A DNA stretch of 64,000 nt from Nocardioides panacis (GTDB lineage Bacteria; Actinomycetota; Actinomycetes; Propionibacteriales; Nocardioidaceae), in contig NZ_CP077062.1 in the NCBI RefSeq assembly GCF_019039255.1, forward strand, positions 930,001-994,000, written 5' to 3'. A model generated the notes under the pieces. It ran no database searches. It was not told the DNA's origin and worked only from the letters and a program-made list of their open reading frames with translations. Each line of letters begins with the position of its first letter. Within the stretch, counting starts at the first letter, position 1. Both the position numbers and the translations under genes were made by a program. Positions 1-7,667 of this stretch are shown one piece after another.

Positions 1-206
1 CGTGCGACCGGTCCTGGACCCGACCCGCACCGACGCGGTGGACGGCCACGACGCGCCGGGGTGGATGCGGGAGCTGGTGCGGCTGCGCGACCGGCACTGC
101 GTGTTCCCCGGCTGCAGCACCGACGCCCGGTCCTGCGACCTGGACCACCTAGGCCCCTACCTCCCCCCCCGACCAGGGCGGACCACCCGGGCAGACCAGC
201 CCGGCG
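1..206 (+). pseudogene. 5' part of a split 13E12/DUF222 HNH endonuclease gene
   Basis: The translation from base 2 contains CVFPGCSTDARSCDLDH, the zinc/HNH signature at the C-terminal end of DUF222 (13E12-repeat family) proteins. The reading frame is then lost in an eight-base C run (163-170). One base over, the frame continues DQGGPPGQTSPANL, as expected for this family. The gene is cut at the AACCT core (207-211), where the mobile element begins. Its 3' part reappears at 5189. The N-terminal DUF222 domain lies outside the window. The extra C is probably an assembly error; the interruption by the element is real. Confidence 0.85.
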
Positions 207-227
207 AACCTCGCCAGTCGCTAGTCC
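186..227. other. attL junction of the integrative element
   Basis: Host HNH-gene sequence ends and element sequence begins at the five-base core AACCT (207-211), which recurs at 5189-5193. On the element side TCGCTAGT (218-225) is the exact reverse complement of ACTAGCGA (5172-5179) at the other end. These are the two arms expected of an attP. Joining host left flank, core and host right flank gives an uninterrupted HNH reading frame (SPANLACLCRRHHRMKT). The dyad centre falls on the AA of AACCT, the likely crossover dinucleotide. Confidence 0.8.
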
Positions 228-465
228 ATCCCGCTTATGGAGGTGTCAGCACGGTCGGCTTGCCCGTGTAGGTGCAGCGGCGGCACACGCTCGAGCAACC
301 CAGCAATTCCTCAAGACACCCAGTTAGCAGCGATCACGCCGAGCAGACGGGCAAGGGCAGAAGGGCACCGGGACCAGGAACCACGCAAGTCGTTCATCCG
401 CCCCCTGTTCGGTCGAGACGGCTTGGTTGCACGAGCAGCAGCTTGCTCCGTGGTAAACATCCCTC

Positions 466-1743
466 ATGAATGACACGCGCGAAGGCTTCCGGCGACTTCA
501 CGTCGAGGACTGGCGCCAGTTCGAGTCCGTGGACTTGGAGATACATCCGCGACTGACTGTGTTGACAGGTGCCAATGCGAGCGGAAAAAGCACGCTCCTG
601 GCCCTATTGGCCCGCCACTTTAATTGGGCGCGGGGGTACTCGTCGTCTCCAGTTCGGGTTAAGCGCGGCAACGCGTGGCATACCTTGGGGCGACGGAGAG
701 CACGCAGAGTCTTGCAGCAGCCAGGCTTGTGGGACACGGTTGGAACCCTTGGCTATGCCAATGGAGCTGAGACCGTGATTTCAGTGCCGGCCGTAACAGA
801 TCCGAATAATCGAACTCAGTACGACATCACCTTGAACTCGCAGCAAGCTGTGCAGGGTTTGTTTATCTCTTCGCACCGCCTGGCCTCGGGAAATTACACC
901 CACGTTCCAACCATTCCAACGTCATTCATGCCGCCAGATCAACTTTTTGAACAGTTCGCCAACGAGGCGCGCCAACGCTGGGCCGGCGGGTGGAGTGGGC
1001 GCCCTCCGCAGATGGCGATGAAAGAGGCCCTGATCTCAGCCGCCGTGTTCGGGACCAGGGGCAACGATTCGGTGGACTTCAATCAGGACGCCTTCGACAT
1101 CTGGCATGGCTTTCAGCGAATAGCCCAAACCTTAATGCCGAAGTCGCTTGGGTTTGAGGCACTCCGGGTGCGGGCGCCGGACGTAATCCTGCAAACTTCA
1201 AGCGACGACTTCGTAATCGACGAGGCTAGCGGCGGAATATCCGCCATTCTTGAGATAGCTTGGCAATTATTCCTTAAGTCTCGCGTAAATCCCGCTATGA
1301 CGGTGGTCATGGATGAGCCGGAGAACCACCTACACCCCAGTCTGCAGAGGGACTTGATGCCCAACTTGCTGCAGGCGTTCCCGCTTGCACAGTTTGTGGT
1401 CGCCACGCATAGCCCGTTTGTAGTAACGGCAGTTGAAGACTCGAATGTGTACGTCCTCGACTACAACAACGAGCGCCGGGTGGAAAGTCGAAAACTGGAT
1501 TACATAAACAAGGCCGCAAGCGCAGATGAGACGCTACGGCGAGTGTTGGGTCTTGACAGCACGTACCCCTCGTGGGCGATTGAGGAGTTTGACGAGATTG
1601 TAAGCAAGTACCTCGCGGGATCGGTCTCCACGGAGCGGATGCGCGCACTACGCGCAGAGTTGAATAATGCCGGACTGGTTGGACAGTTCCCCGAAGCCGT
1701 GGAAAGAATTTCTGATTCAGTCGCCGAGGATAGTTTCGAGTGA
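466..1743 (+). CDS. ptuA: Septu PtuA-like AAA ATPase
   Basis: A 425-residue ABC/SMC-like ATPase of the type found in anti-phage systems. It has Walker A GANASGKST (about residues 35-43), Walker B with catalytic glutamate in VVMDEPENHLHP (about 281-292) and the switch histidine in VATHSPF (about 313). These are the hallmarks of OLD/RecF-like AAA_21 ATPases. The last codon overlaps the start of an HNH nuclease gene by four bases, so the two are translationally coupled. ATPase + HNH is the Septu (PtuA-PtuB) layout, in which PtuA controls the nuclease. Base composition is markedly more AT-rich than the host genes. The Septu assignment rests on architecture and motifs; a different AAA-HNH defence family is the main alternative. 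Confidence 0.78.
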   Translation: MNDTREGFRRLHVEDWRQFESVDLEIHPRLTVLTGANASGKSTLLALLARHFNWARGYSSSPVRVKRGNAWHTLGRRRARRVLQQPGLWDTVGTLGYANGAETVISVPAVTDPNNRTQYDITLNSQQAVQGLFISSHRLASGNYTHVPTIPTSFMPPDQLFEQFANEARQRWAGGWSGRPPQMAMKEALISAAVFGTRGNDSVDFNQDAFDIWHGFQRIAQTLMPKSLGFEALRVRAPDVILQTSSDDFVIDEASGGISAILEIAWQLFLKSRVNPAMTVVMDEPENHLHPSLQRDLMPNLLQAFPLAQFVVATHSPFVVTAVEDSNVYVLDYNNERRVESRKLDYINKAASADETLRRVLGLDSTYPSWAIEEFDEIVSKYLAGSVSTERMRALRAELNNAGLVGQFPEAVERISDSVAEDSFE

Positions 1744-2402
1744 AAGCACTGTCGAAGCAACCTGAGCCACAGGCTTTGGTCACGCACGGCCCCACCTGGA
1801 CAGCGGACTATGTTGCGGCCTCGGGATTGAGTGCCAGGGAGAAGAAAAAGTTTGAACACTGGGGTCATCCAGAAATCCGGGAGGCTCTGACCCAGGAGAC
1901 GAATGGGCGCTGCGCTTATTGTGAGGCCCACATCGGCCACGTCGCCTATCCCCACGTAGAGCACATTCTCCCTAAGGCGTTGCGTGCTGACCTTGCGCAC
2001 GATTGGCATAATTTGACTTCAGCCTGCGAGGTCTGCAACAAGGCGAAGTCGGATTATTGGGATCCAACTCATGCAGTTCTCAACCCCTACACCGACAATG
2101 TTGAGTCCCGCGTCATCTTCTGGGGAGACCTTGTGGACTGGGTTGCTGGCGACGAACAGGCAGAAGTGACAATCAAGAAGTTGAAGTTGAATCGCTTTGA
2201 CTTGGCTGACAGGCGACGAGCGCGACTGCTAGAAGTGCGGGAGATGCTTGAGCGCTGGGCGACATCCCAGGGCGCCAAGAGAACCGTGCTGGCGGAGTCC
2301 ATCAGACTCGATGCTGCCGATGGCGACTTTACCCGTGCCGTGACGGCGTTCCTGTCCTCACAGGGGTTTCCACTGTCGGATGCCGATGAAGACGCCGCTT
2401 GA
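1740..2402 (+). CDS. ptuB: Septu PtuB-like HNH endonuclease
   Basis: A 220-residue nuclease starting at GTG within GTGA, overlapping the ATPase stop. The zinc/HNH core reads CAYCE (C58, C61), then PHVEHILPK with the first HNH histidine (H75), WHNL (N91), and ACEVCNKAK (C96, C99, N100). This CxxC...EH...N...CxxCN pattern matches the HNH family paired with PtuA and with retron-associated ATPases (TIGR02646-like). It is the predicted nucleic-acid-cleaving effector of the pair. No reverse transcriptase or msr-msd-like region is visible nearby, so a stand-alone Septu-type system is preferred to a retron. Confidence 0.8.
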   Translation: MKALSKQPEPQALVTHGPTWTADYVAASGLSAREKKKFEHWGHPEIREALTQETNGRCAYCEAHIGHVAYPHVEHILPKALRADLAHDWHNLTSACEVCNKAKSDYWDPTHAVLNPYTDNVESRVIFWGDLVDWVAGDEQAEVTIKKLKLNRFDLADRRRARLLEVREMLERWATSQGAKRTVLAESIRLDAADGDFTRAVTAFLSSQGFPLSDADEDAA

Positions 2403-2784
2403 TGGTTGTTCTTGACTTGAGTTAGCAACACAACTCGTTCGGACCAGCCCCAGGCGGCGGCGGCTTCTCGGGTCTGCAGGGGCCCCGCGCGGGACGCTTT
2501 TCCCCGCGTGGGGGGGGCGGATGCCGCTGGCCACCTGGGGCAGGGAGGTCAGCGGGCATTCTCGGCGTGTCGCTGGCACCTCGCGTCTTGGTCGGGCATC
2601 CTGTGCGTGGTTCGAAGAGTCCGGGGAAAACCCGTTCCAATAACAGAAGACATCAGCCAGGCCGGGCGATCTCCCCGGGCCACGGTGACCGGAGACGACT
2701 GCACGGTCATGAGAGGGCGGCACTAACTAGAGCGGGCAGTCGCACGGGACCAGTCCCTATGACTGCGCCCGAAAGTGCCCGCCG
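2403..2784. other. 382-base non-coding stretch of the element
   Basis: No convincing gene is visible between the HNH nuclease stop and the Rep-like protein; the short open frames here lack recognisable motifs. The stretch holds a strong hairpin (2483-2513) flanked by G/C runs and returns to host-like GC content. The position directly upstream of a rolling-circle-type Rep is where a double-strand origin could lie, but no nick-site consensus can be named from sequence alone. Confidence 0.4.
2483..2513 (+). terminator. Hairpin after the ptuAB-like pair; terminator or origin
   Basis: CCCCGCGCGG (2483-2492) pairs with CCGCGTGGGG (2504-2513) over ten base pairs with one G-T wobble and an eleven-base loop containing TTTT. 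It lies 80 bases after the HNH nuclease stop. It may terminate the defence operon, or be a structured replication element for the Rep encoded downstream. Confidence 0.45.
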
Positions 2785-3537
2785 ATGCTCGATGCTTCTT
2801 CTGTTGTCCGTGAACCCTCTGTCCGGTCTGGATGGTTGCTCACGCTGTGCCCTGCCGCTGCCGAGGGCGGGGGCTGCTTCGTCCCGTCGCGACGTCGCTC
2901 ACCGTCTCGGGGCGGCCCTGCTGACCCGGAACGGTCACGAGCTGAGGCCGCGCGTCGGGCTCGGGGACGGCTGCGCCGCTACTGCGCGGCCAACAGGCTG
3001 AATCGTCTGGGCACGCTGACCTACCGGGGTGCGGGCTGTCATGACCCCGCCCAGGTGCGGGCGGACCTGGGGGTGTTCTTCCGTCGGCTGCGCACCGCGC
3101 TTGGCGGTGAGCCCTTTCCGTACGTGTGGGTGCCTGAGTGGCACCCCGGCGGCCATGGGCTGCATGCGCACTTCGCGGTGGGCAAGTTCGTCCGGCAGAG
3201 CCTGATCCGCGATGCCTGGGGCCACGGGTTCGTGAGCATCAAACTGCTCTCCGACCTGCCCGTGGGCTCGGGTCGGCTGGAAGAGGCACGCAAGGCTGCG
3301 GGTTACCTGTCGAAGTACGTCGGAAAGTCGTTCACCGACGAGCGGGTGCGCCACCTCAAGCGTTATGACGTGGCGGAAGGCTTTCAGCCGGAGCGGGTTC
3401 AGGTGTGGGGGGACTCGGTTGACGAGGTCATCGGTGGCGCGTCACGGATGCTCGGAGGCCTCGCCCCGTCGCAGCAGTGGTTCTCCTCGGAGCAAGAGGG
3501 TTGGCAAGGTCCCCCAGCGCTGTGGGTGCAGTGGTGA
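2785..3537 (+). CDS. Rolling-circle replication initiator-like protein (HUH Rep)
   Basis: A 250-residue protein with the three ordered motifs of HUH-type rolling-circle initiators: TLTYRG, then GLHAHFAVGKF with the metal-binding H-x-H (about residues 128-131), then GYLSKYVGKS with the candidate nucleophilic tyrosine and following lysine (about 173-182). The first 60 or so residues are Arg/Ser/Ala-rich and not diagnostic, and the exact start is uncertain. Such Rep proteins are common on small actinobacterial integrative elements. The stop overlaps the GTG of the next small gene (GTGA). It suggests that the excised element can replicate or amplify. Confidence 0.7.
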   Translation: MLDASSVVREPSVRSGWLLTLCPAAAEGGGCFVPSRRRSPSRGGPADPERSRAEAARRARGRLRRYCAANRLNRLGTLTYRGAGCHDPAQVRADLGVFFRRLRTALGGEPFPYVWVPEWHPGGHGLHAHFAVGKFVRQSLIRDAWGHGFVSIKLLSDLPVGSGRLEEARKAAGYLSKYVGKSFTDERVRHLKRYDVAEGFQPERVQVWGDSVDEVIGGASRMLGGLAPSQQWFSSEQEGWQGPPALWVQW

Positions 3538-3905
3538 ACGGCCCAGCCTCGCCCGCCGGCCGCGTCATAGGCACGGGGCTGAGTGGTCTGCCGGCCGAAG
3601 TGATCGCTGCGATGGTCGCTGACTCGTGTGCCGCGCAGGGTGTCCCGGTCAAGGTCACCGATCCGATCGTGGTCCGGCGGGTGGGGGTGCTGCTGGGCGC
3701 GCCGGTGCCGGGGCCGCGCGCGCACCCGCGCAGCGGGAGCACGCGGACCGGTGCCGGTCGCTCAGTGGCGCCACACGACGCTCACGCGGGCGGGGTCGAA
3801 GCGGGCGACTCCGGGGGTGCCGGGTCCGATCAGGACGTGGTCGACCAGGGCCTCGACGATCGCGTGCTGCCGGTCGAGGTTCAGAGCGCCCCAGGTGCGG
3901 CCTAG
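3534..3905 (+). CDS. Small element-encoded protein, unknown function
   Basis: The gene begins at GTG within the GTGA overlap with the Rep-like gene, which argues for coupled translation. The first 55 or so residues (LPAEVIAAMVADSCAAQG followed by VKVTDP and RRVGVLLG) look like a genuine small helical domain of the kind that sits between Rep and integrase in actinobacterial elements. From base 3762 onward the frame lies antisense to the 3' end of the integrase gene and becomes low in information, so the C-terminal half may not be real or the gene may end earlier through an unnoticed indel. No function is assigned. Confidence 0.5.
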   Translation: MNGPASPAGRVIGTGLSGLPAEVIAAMVADSCAAQGVPVKVTDPIVVRRVGVLLGAPVPGPRAHPRSGSTRTGAGRSVAPHDAHAGGVEAGDSGGAGSDQDVVDQGLDDRVLPVEVQSAPGAA

Positions 3906-5162
3906 TTCCTCACCGTTGCCGACCAGCCCGATCAGCGCGGTGGAGTGGGTGACCTGGGCGAGTTGCCGCTGGGCGTTCTCGAGCCGCTGCTCGATCGGCT
4001 TCTTGGCGGTCATCCACTCGGTCATCTTGATGTCACGCATGCCGTAGGCCGCTGCGAGTTCCTGCAGCTGCTCGCTCGCCTGGTCCACCACCGCGCTCAA
4101 CTCGCTGGTGCGGGCATCAGCGCTGGACTTGCCGCGCAGTGTGTCAGCCAACTCCGCGGAGTCGAGTCGGTAGAGCACGAAGTCGGCCACCAGACGCTCG
4201 ACCGGGTCGGCGATCACCGTCGACTTCCCGCACCCGCCATGGTCCGGGCCGCTGCGGCACTCATAGCGTCGGGTATCGATGCGGGAGGCGGAGTACATGG
4301 TGTTGCCGCACTTGCCGCAGCGGGTCATGCCGCTCAGGAGATACCGCTGCGGTGCACGGCGTCCGCTGTTCATGCGCTGGGCGAACTTGGCCAGCACCCG
4401 GCGGTGGTCGTCCTCGCTGATGATCGGCTCCCACGTCCCGGCCCCCACCACATCGCCACTGTGCACCAGGAGTCCGGCGTAGCGGGGGTTGACCAGCATC
4501 CCCTTGAGGGTGGGTGTTCCCCAGGTCCCACCCTTGACGGTCGGGACCTCCTGGGCGTTGAGCCAGGACGCGATCGAGCGGGTCGACTCTCCGGCGAGGA
4601 ACCGGGCGACGGCCTGCCGGTAGACCTCGGCCTCCTCGGCCCGGACGGTCAGGTGGTCCGACTCGTAGCCGAAGGGGCGCGTCGATCCCTTGTGGGGCTT
4701 GCCCGCTGCCGCGTTCTGCTCCTGCTTGCGACGCACCCGCCGGGACTTCGTCGCGGACTCCGAGGCCGCGACCGCTGAGAGCATCCGCGCGACCAGCAGG
4801 CCGTCGCCGGTGCTGATGTCGGCATCACCGGTCACGAACCGCACGTGCTTGACCTTGGCGGCGTCGACCGCCTGGACGAACTCCTCCAACTCGATCGGTC
4901 GCCGGGTCAGCCGGTCGATGTGGTAGACCAGCACGCCGTCGATGTGCCCGTCCGCCAGGTCACTGAGCATCCGCTCGTACTCCGGGCGACGCTTGCCCGA
5001 GTAGGCCGACACGTCGTTGTCGGAGTACACGTCGGCCACGCCCCAGCCCAGGGATGCGGCCAACTTCTCGCAGTCCTCGCGTTGGCGGGTCACGCCCAGG
5101 CCGAGACCCTCGACGTCGCTGGAGATTCGGGTGTAGATCGCTGCCGCGACCGGTGTTCTCAT
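3762..5162 (-). CDS. int: Large serine integrase (phiRv1-type)
   Basis: A 466-residue serine recombinase. The resolvase domain starts AAIYTRISSD with catalytic Ser14 and continues with GKRRPEYERML and HIDRLTRRPIELEEF. A recombinase domain follows (FGYESDH, then WLNAQEVPTVKGGTWGTPTL and NPRYAGLL), then a zinc ribbon (CGKCG...CGK) and a coiled-coil-rich C-terminus ending near RVSVVWRH. The ATG at 5162 is chosen; a GTG nine bases upstream is possible. The gene reads inward from attR and its start is only about 26 bases from the core, the usual int-att proximity. Length and motif spacing resemble phiRv1 integrase (469 residues), which also targets 13E12-type genes. No separate excision-directionality gene is recognised. 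Confidence 0.93.
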   Translation of the reverse strand: MRTPVAAAIYTRISSDVEGLGLGVTRQREDCEKLAASLGWGVADVYSDNDVSAYSGKRRPEYERMLSDLADGHIDGVLVYHIDRLTRRPIELEEFVQAVDAAKVKHVRFVTGDADISTGDGLLVARMLSAVAASESATKSRRVRRKQEQNAAAGKPHKGSTRPFGYESDHLTVRAEEAEVYRQAVARFLAGESTRSIASWLNAQEVPTVKGGTWGTPTLKGMLVNPRYAGLLVHSGDVVGAGTWEPIISEDDHRRVLAKFAQRMNSGRRAPQRYLLSGMTRCGKCGNTMYSASRIDTRRYECRSGPDHGGCGKSTVIADPVERLVADFVLYRLDSAELADTLRGKSSADARTSELSAVVDQASEQLQELAAAYGMRDIKMTEWMTAKKPIEQRLENAQRQLAQVTHSTALIGLVGNGEELGRTWGALNLDRQHAIVEALVDHVLIGPGTPGVARFDPARVSVVWRH

Positions 5163-5169
5163 GCGGGTC

Positions 5170-5212
5170 ACACTAGCGATGTGCGAACAACCTGGCCTGC
5201 CTGTGCCGGCGG
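5170..5212. other. attR junction of the integrative element
   Basis: The element ends at core AACCT (5189-5193). On the element side ACTAGCGA (5172-5179) mirrors TCGCTAGT at 218-225. On the host side the sequence encodes NLACLCRRHHRMKT, which continues the HNH domain broken at 206. The arms lie symmetrically around the AA of AACCT, with 20 bases between the two eight-base repeats in the rebuilt attP. Confidence 0.8.
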
Positions 5213-5398
5213 CACCACCGGATGAAGACCCTCGCCGGCTGGGCCTACCGGCGGGTCCCCGAGGACCCGCTGAGCGATCCGCCCGGTGGCGAGACCACCT
5301 ACGAGTGGACCAGCCCCCCTGCACCGGACCTACCGCGTCACTACGTGACCCGCGCCGACGTCCTCGTGAGACCGGCCGCGCTGACCCTCGACCGGTGA
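5189..5398 (+). pseudogene. 3' part of the split 13E12/DUF222 HNH endonuclease gene
   Basis: This encodes NLACLCRRHHRMKTLAGWAY followed by RRVPEDPLSD and ETTYEWTSP, the end of the HNH domain and the short tail typical of DUF222 proteins. It joins in frame to the 5' part at 1-206 once the element is removed. As written the frame runs to a stop at 5398. Deleting one C from the six-base run 5324-5329 gives TSPLHRTYRVTT and a stop at 5348, closer to the family ending, so that run probably carries a one-base error. Confidence 0.8.
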
Positions 5399-5410
5399 CG
5401 CGGATCACCC

Positions 5411-5416
5411 TAGGGT
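5411..5416 (+). promoter_or_regulatory. -10 hexamer TAGGGT for the GH3 gene (leaderless)
   Basis: TAGGGT ends seven bases before the ATG at 5424, so the transcript would start at or next to the start codon. No Shine-Dalgarno sequence precedes the ATG, in keeping with leaderless initiation. Confidence 0.5.
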
Positions 5417-5423
5417 CCTGCCC

Positions 5424-7664
5424 ATGAGCGGACACCGTGACATCGAGAAGATCCTGGCCGAGCTGACCCTCGAGGAGAAGGCGTCGTTGTGCCTGGGCTC
5501 GGACTTCTGGCACACCGCCCCGGTGGAGCGTCTCGACATCCCCGCGCTGATGGTCACCGACGGTCCGCACGGCCTCCGCAAGCAGCCGGCCGAGGCGGAC
5601 CACGCGGGCATCGGCGGCAGCAACCCGGCGACCTGCTACCCGACCGCGTCCGCGCTCGCCTCGTCGTGGAACGTGCCGCTGGCCCGCCGGGTCGGCGAGG
5701 CGCTGGGCGTCGAGACCCAGGCCGAGGAGGTCGCGGTGCTCCTCGGGCCCGGCGTCAACATCAAGCGGTCGCCGCTCTGCGGCCGCAACTTCGAGTACTT
5801 CTCCGAGGACCCGGCGCTGTCCGGAGCCCTGGGTACGGCGTTCGTGCAGGGCGTGCAGAGCCAGGGCGTCGGCACCTCGGTCAAGCACTTCGCCGCCAAC
5901 AACCAGGAGACCGACCGGGTCCGGGTCAGCGCGGACGTGGACGAGCGCACGCTGCGCGAGATCTACCTGCCGGCGTTCGAGCAGATCGTGAAGGAGGCGC
6001 AGCCGTGGACGGTGATGTGCTCCTACAACCGGCTCAACGGCACGCACACCTCGCAGGACCCCTGGCTGCTGACCACCGTGCTGCGCGACGAGTGGGGCTT
6101 CGACGGCGTCGTGGTCTCCGACTGGGGCGCCGTGCACGACCGGGTCGCGGCCGTCGCCGCCGGGCTCGACCTGGAGATGCCGCCGCAGCTCGGGTGGAGC
6201 GACGTCGCGATCGTGGAGGCCGTGCGGTCCGGTGACCTCGACGAGGCGGTGCTCGACGTGGCCGTCGCCCGGATGCTGCGGCTGGTGGACAGCGCCACCA
6301 CAGAGGCGCGGCCCGGCACGACCGTCGACTACGAGGCGCACCACGCCCTGGCCCGGGTGGCCGCCCGCGAGGGCGCGGTGCTGCTCAAGAACGACGGCGG
6401 CGTGCTGCCGCTGGCCCTGTCCTCGGGCCAGACCGTCGCGGTGCTCGGCGAGTTCGCCCGCACCCCGCGCTACCAGGGCGCCGGCAGCTCGCAGGTCAAC
6501 CCGACCCGGCTCGACGTGCCGCTCGACGAGCTGCGGGCCGCCGTACCGGACGGGGTGGAGGTCACCTTCGACCCCGGCACCGGGGAGGAGGCCGTCGCCC
6601 TGGCCGGCGCCGCCGACGTGGTCGTGCTGTTCCTGGGGCTGGCGGCCGAGGACGAGTCCGAGGGCTTCGACCGCGCGCACATGGACCTGCCGGCCGAGCA
6701 GGTCGACCTGCTGCACCGGGTGGCTGCCGTCAACGACCGGGTGGTCGTGGTGCTCGCCAACGGCTCGGCCGTGCTGACGGCGGGCTGGGAGCAGGACGCC
6801 GGCGCGATCCTGGAGTGCTGGCTGTCCGGTCAGGCGGCCGGGGGAGCGGTCGCCGACCTGCTGCTCGGAGCGGCCAACCCGAGCGGCCGGCTCGCGGAGA
6901 CCATCCCCGTGTCTCTGGAGGACACCACCGCCTACCTCAACTTCCCGGGCGACTCGGGCCACGTGCGCTACGGCGAAGGGATCTTCGTGGGCTACCGCGG
7001 CCACGACGCCAAGAAGCAGGTGGTGAGCTACCCGTTCGGGCACGGCCTGTCCTACACGACCTTCGCCTACGACGCCCCCACCGTGGACGTCGCCGGGAGC
7101 CACGCGGGAGGAGACCTCACGGTCACCGTCACCTGCCGGGTCACGAACACCGGGGACCGGGCCGGCCAGGAGGTCGTCCAGCTGTACGTCGAGGACGTGG
7201 ACGCCTCGGTCGCCCGGCCGGTCCGGGAGCTGAAGGGGTTCACCAAGCTGGACCTGGCGCCGGGGGAGTCCGCGGACGCCGTGCTGGAGCTGGCCTCGCG
7301 GGACTTCTCGTTCTGGTCCGAGACGGTGCGCGACTGGGTGCTGGAGGCCGGCGAGTTCGTGCTGCACGTCGGGGCGTCGTCACGGGACCTCCGGGGCAGC
7401 GTCACCGTGCAGGTGGACGCGCCGCGGGTCGCGGCCCCGCTCGGGCCGATGTCCTCGCTGGAGGAGTGGCTGGCCGACCCGGACGGCCGGGCGGCCCTCG
7501 CCGAGGCCGTCGGCACCGACGAGGAGGGCCGCTTCACCGGCACCCTCGGCGACGCGCAGATGCTGACGATCATCGGCAACTTCCCGATGCAGGCGCTGGC
7601 CGGGTTCGGGAACGTCCCGATCGACCGGCCGCAGCTCGCCGCGATGGTCGAGCGCCTGGCGTGA
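5424..7664 (+). CDS. Glycoside hydrolase family 3 beta-glucosidase
   Basis: A 746-residue GH3 enzyme that hydrolyses terminal beta-linked sugars. The N-terminal barrel domain opens with the family motif LTLEEKASLCLGSDFW and contains TDGPHGLR, KHFAANNQE and the nucleophile Asp233 in VVVSDWGAVH. A GH3 C-terminal alpha/beta domain follows (VLLKNDGGVLPL, then GSSQVNP), then a fibronectin-III-like domain (SYPFGHGLSYTTF onward). The last 80 residues are a short extra tail. There is no signal peptide, so it acts in the cytoplasm on imported oligosaccharides. Substrate specificity (glucoside or xyloside) cannot be settled by eye. Confidence 0.93.
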   Translation: MSGHRDIEKILAELTLEEKASLCLGSDFWHTAPVERLDIPALMVTDGPHGLRKQPAEADHAGIGGSNPATCYPTASALASSWNVPLARRVGEALGVETQAEEVAVLLGPGVNIKRSPLCGRNFEYFSEDPALSGALGTAFVQGVQSQGVGTSVKHFAANNQETDRVRVSADVDERTLREIYLPAFEQIVKEAQPWTVMCSYNRLNGTHTSQDPWLLTTVLRDEWGFDGVVVSDWGAVHDRVAAVAAGLDLEMPPQLGWSDVAIVEAVRSGDLDEAVLDVAVARMLRLVDSATTEARPGTTVDYEAHHALARVAAREGAVLLKNDGGVLPLALSSGQTVAVLGEFARTPRYQGAGSSQVNPTRLDVPLDELRAAVPDGVEVTFDPGTGEEAVALAGAADVVVLFLGLAAEDESEGFDRAHMDLPAEQVDLLHRVAAVNDRVVVVLANGSAVLTAGWEQDAGAILECWLSGQAAGGAVADLLLGAANPSGRLAETIPVSLEDTTAYLNFPGDSGHVRYGEGIFVGYRGHDAKKQVVSYPFGHGLSYTTFAYDAPTVDVAGSHAGGDLTVTVTCRVTNTGDRAGQEVVQLYVEDVDASVARPVRELKGFTKLDLAPGESADAVLELASRDFSFWSETVRDWVLEAGEFVLHVGASSRDLRGSVTVQVDAPRVAAPLGPMSSLEEWLADPDGRAALAEAVGTDEEGRFTGTLGDAQMLTIIGNFPMQALAGFGNVPIDRPQLAAMVERLA

Positions 7665-7667
7665 GGC

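Larger units (their letters stand above)
207..5188. mobile_element. phiRv1-like integrative element carrying a Septu-like pair
   Basis: The 4,982-bp element lies between two AACCT cores inside a 13E12/DUF222 HNH gene. In order it holds a 240-base non-coding left end, an ATPase + HNH pair (466-2402), a 382-base non-coding stretch with a strong hairpin, a Rep-like protein (2785-3537), a small ORF (3534) and a serine integrase on the minus strand (3762-5162). There are no structural, lysis, relaxase or conjugation genes, so it is a minimal integrative element or phage satellite. M. tuberculosis phiRv1 also uses a serine integrase of about 469 residues and inserts in REP13E12 repeats. The defence genes use many more A/T-ending codons than the chromosome, which suggests separate acquisition. 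Confidence 0.85.

Noticed and set aside
1740-2402. The HNH gene as part of a retron
   Set aside because: No reverse transcriptase or msr/msd-like non-coding RNA region is visible beside the ATPase-HNH pair.
3762-7367. A single 1,201-codon open frame on the minus strand through the integrase and the opposite strand of the GH3 gene
   Set aside because: Only the part from the ATG at 5162 has integrase motifs. The rest is low-complexity antisense of the glucosidase gene, a common artefact at this GC content.
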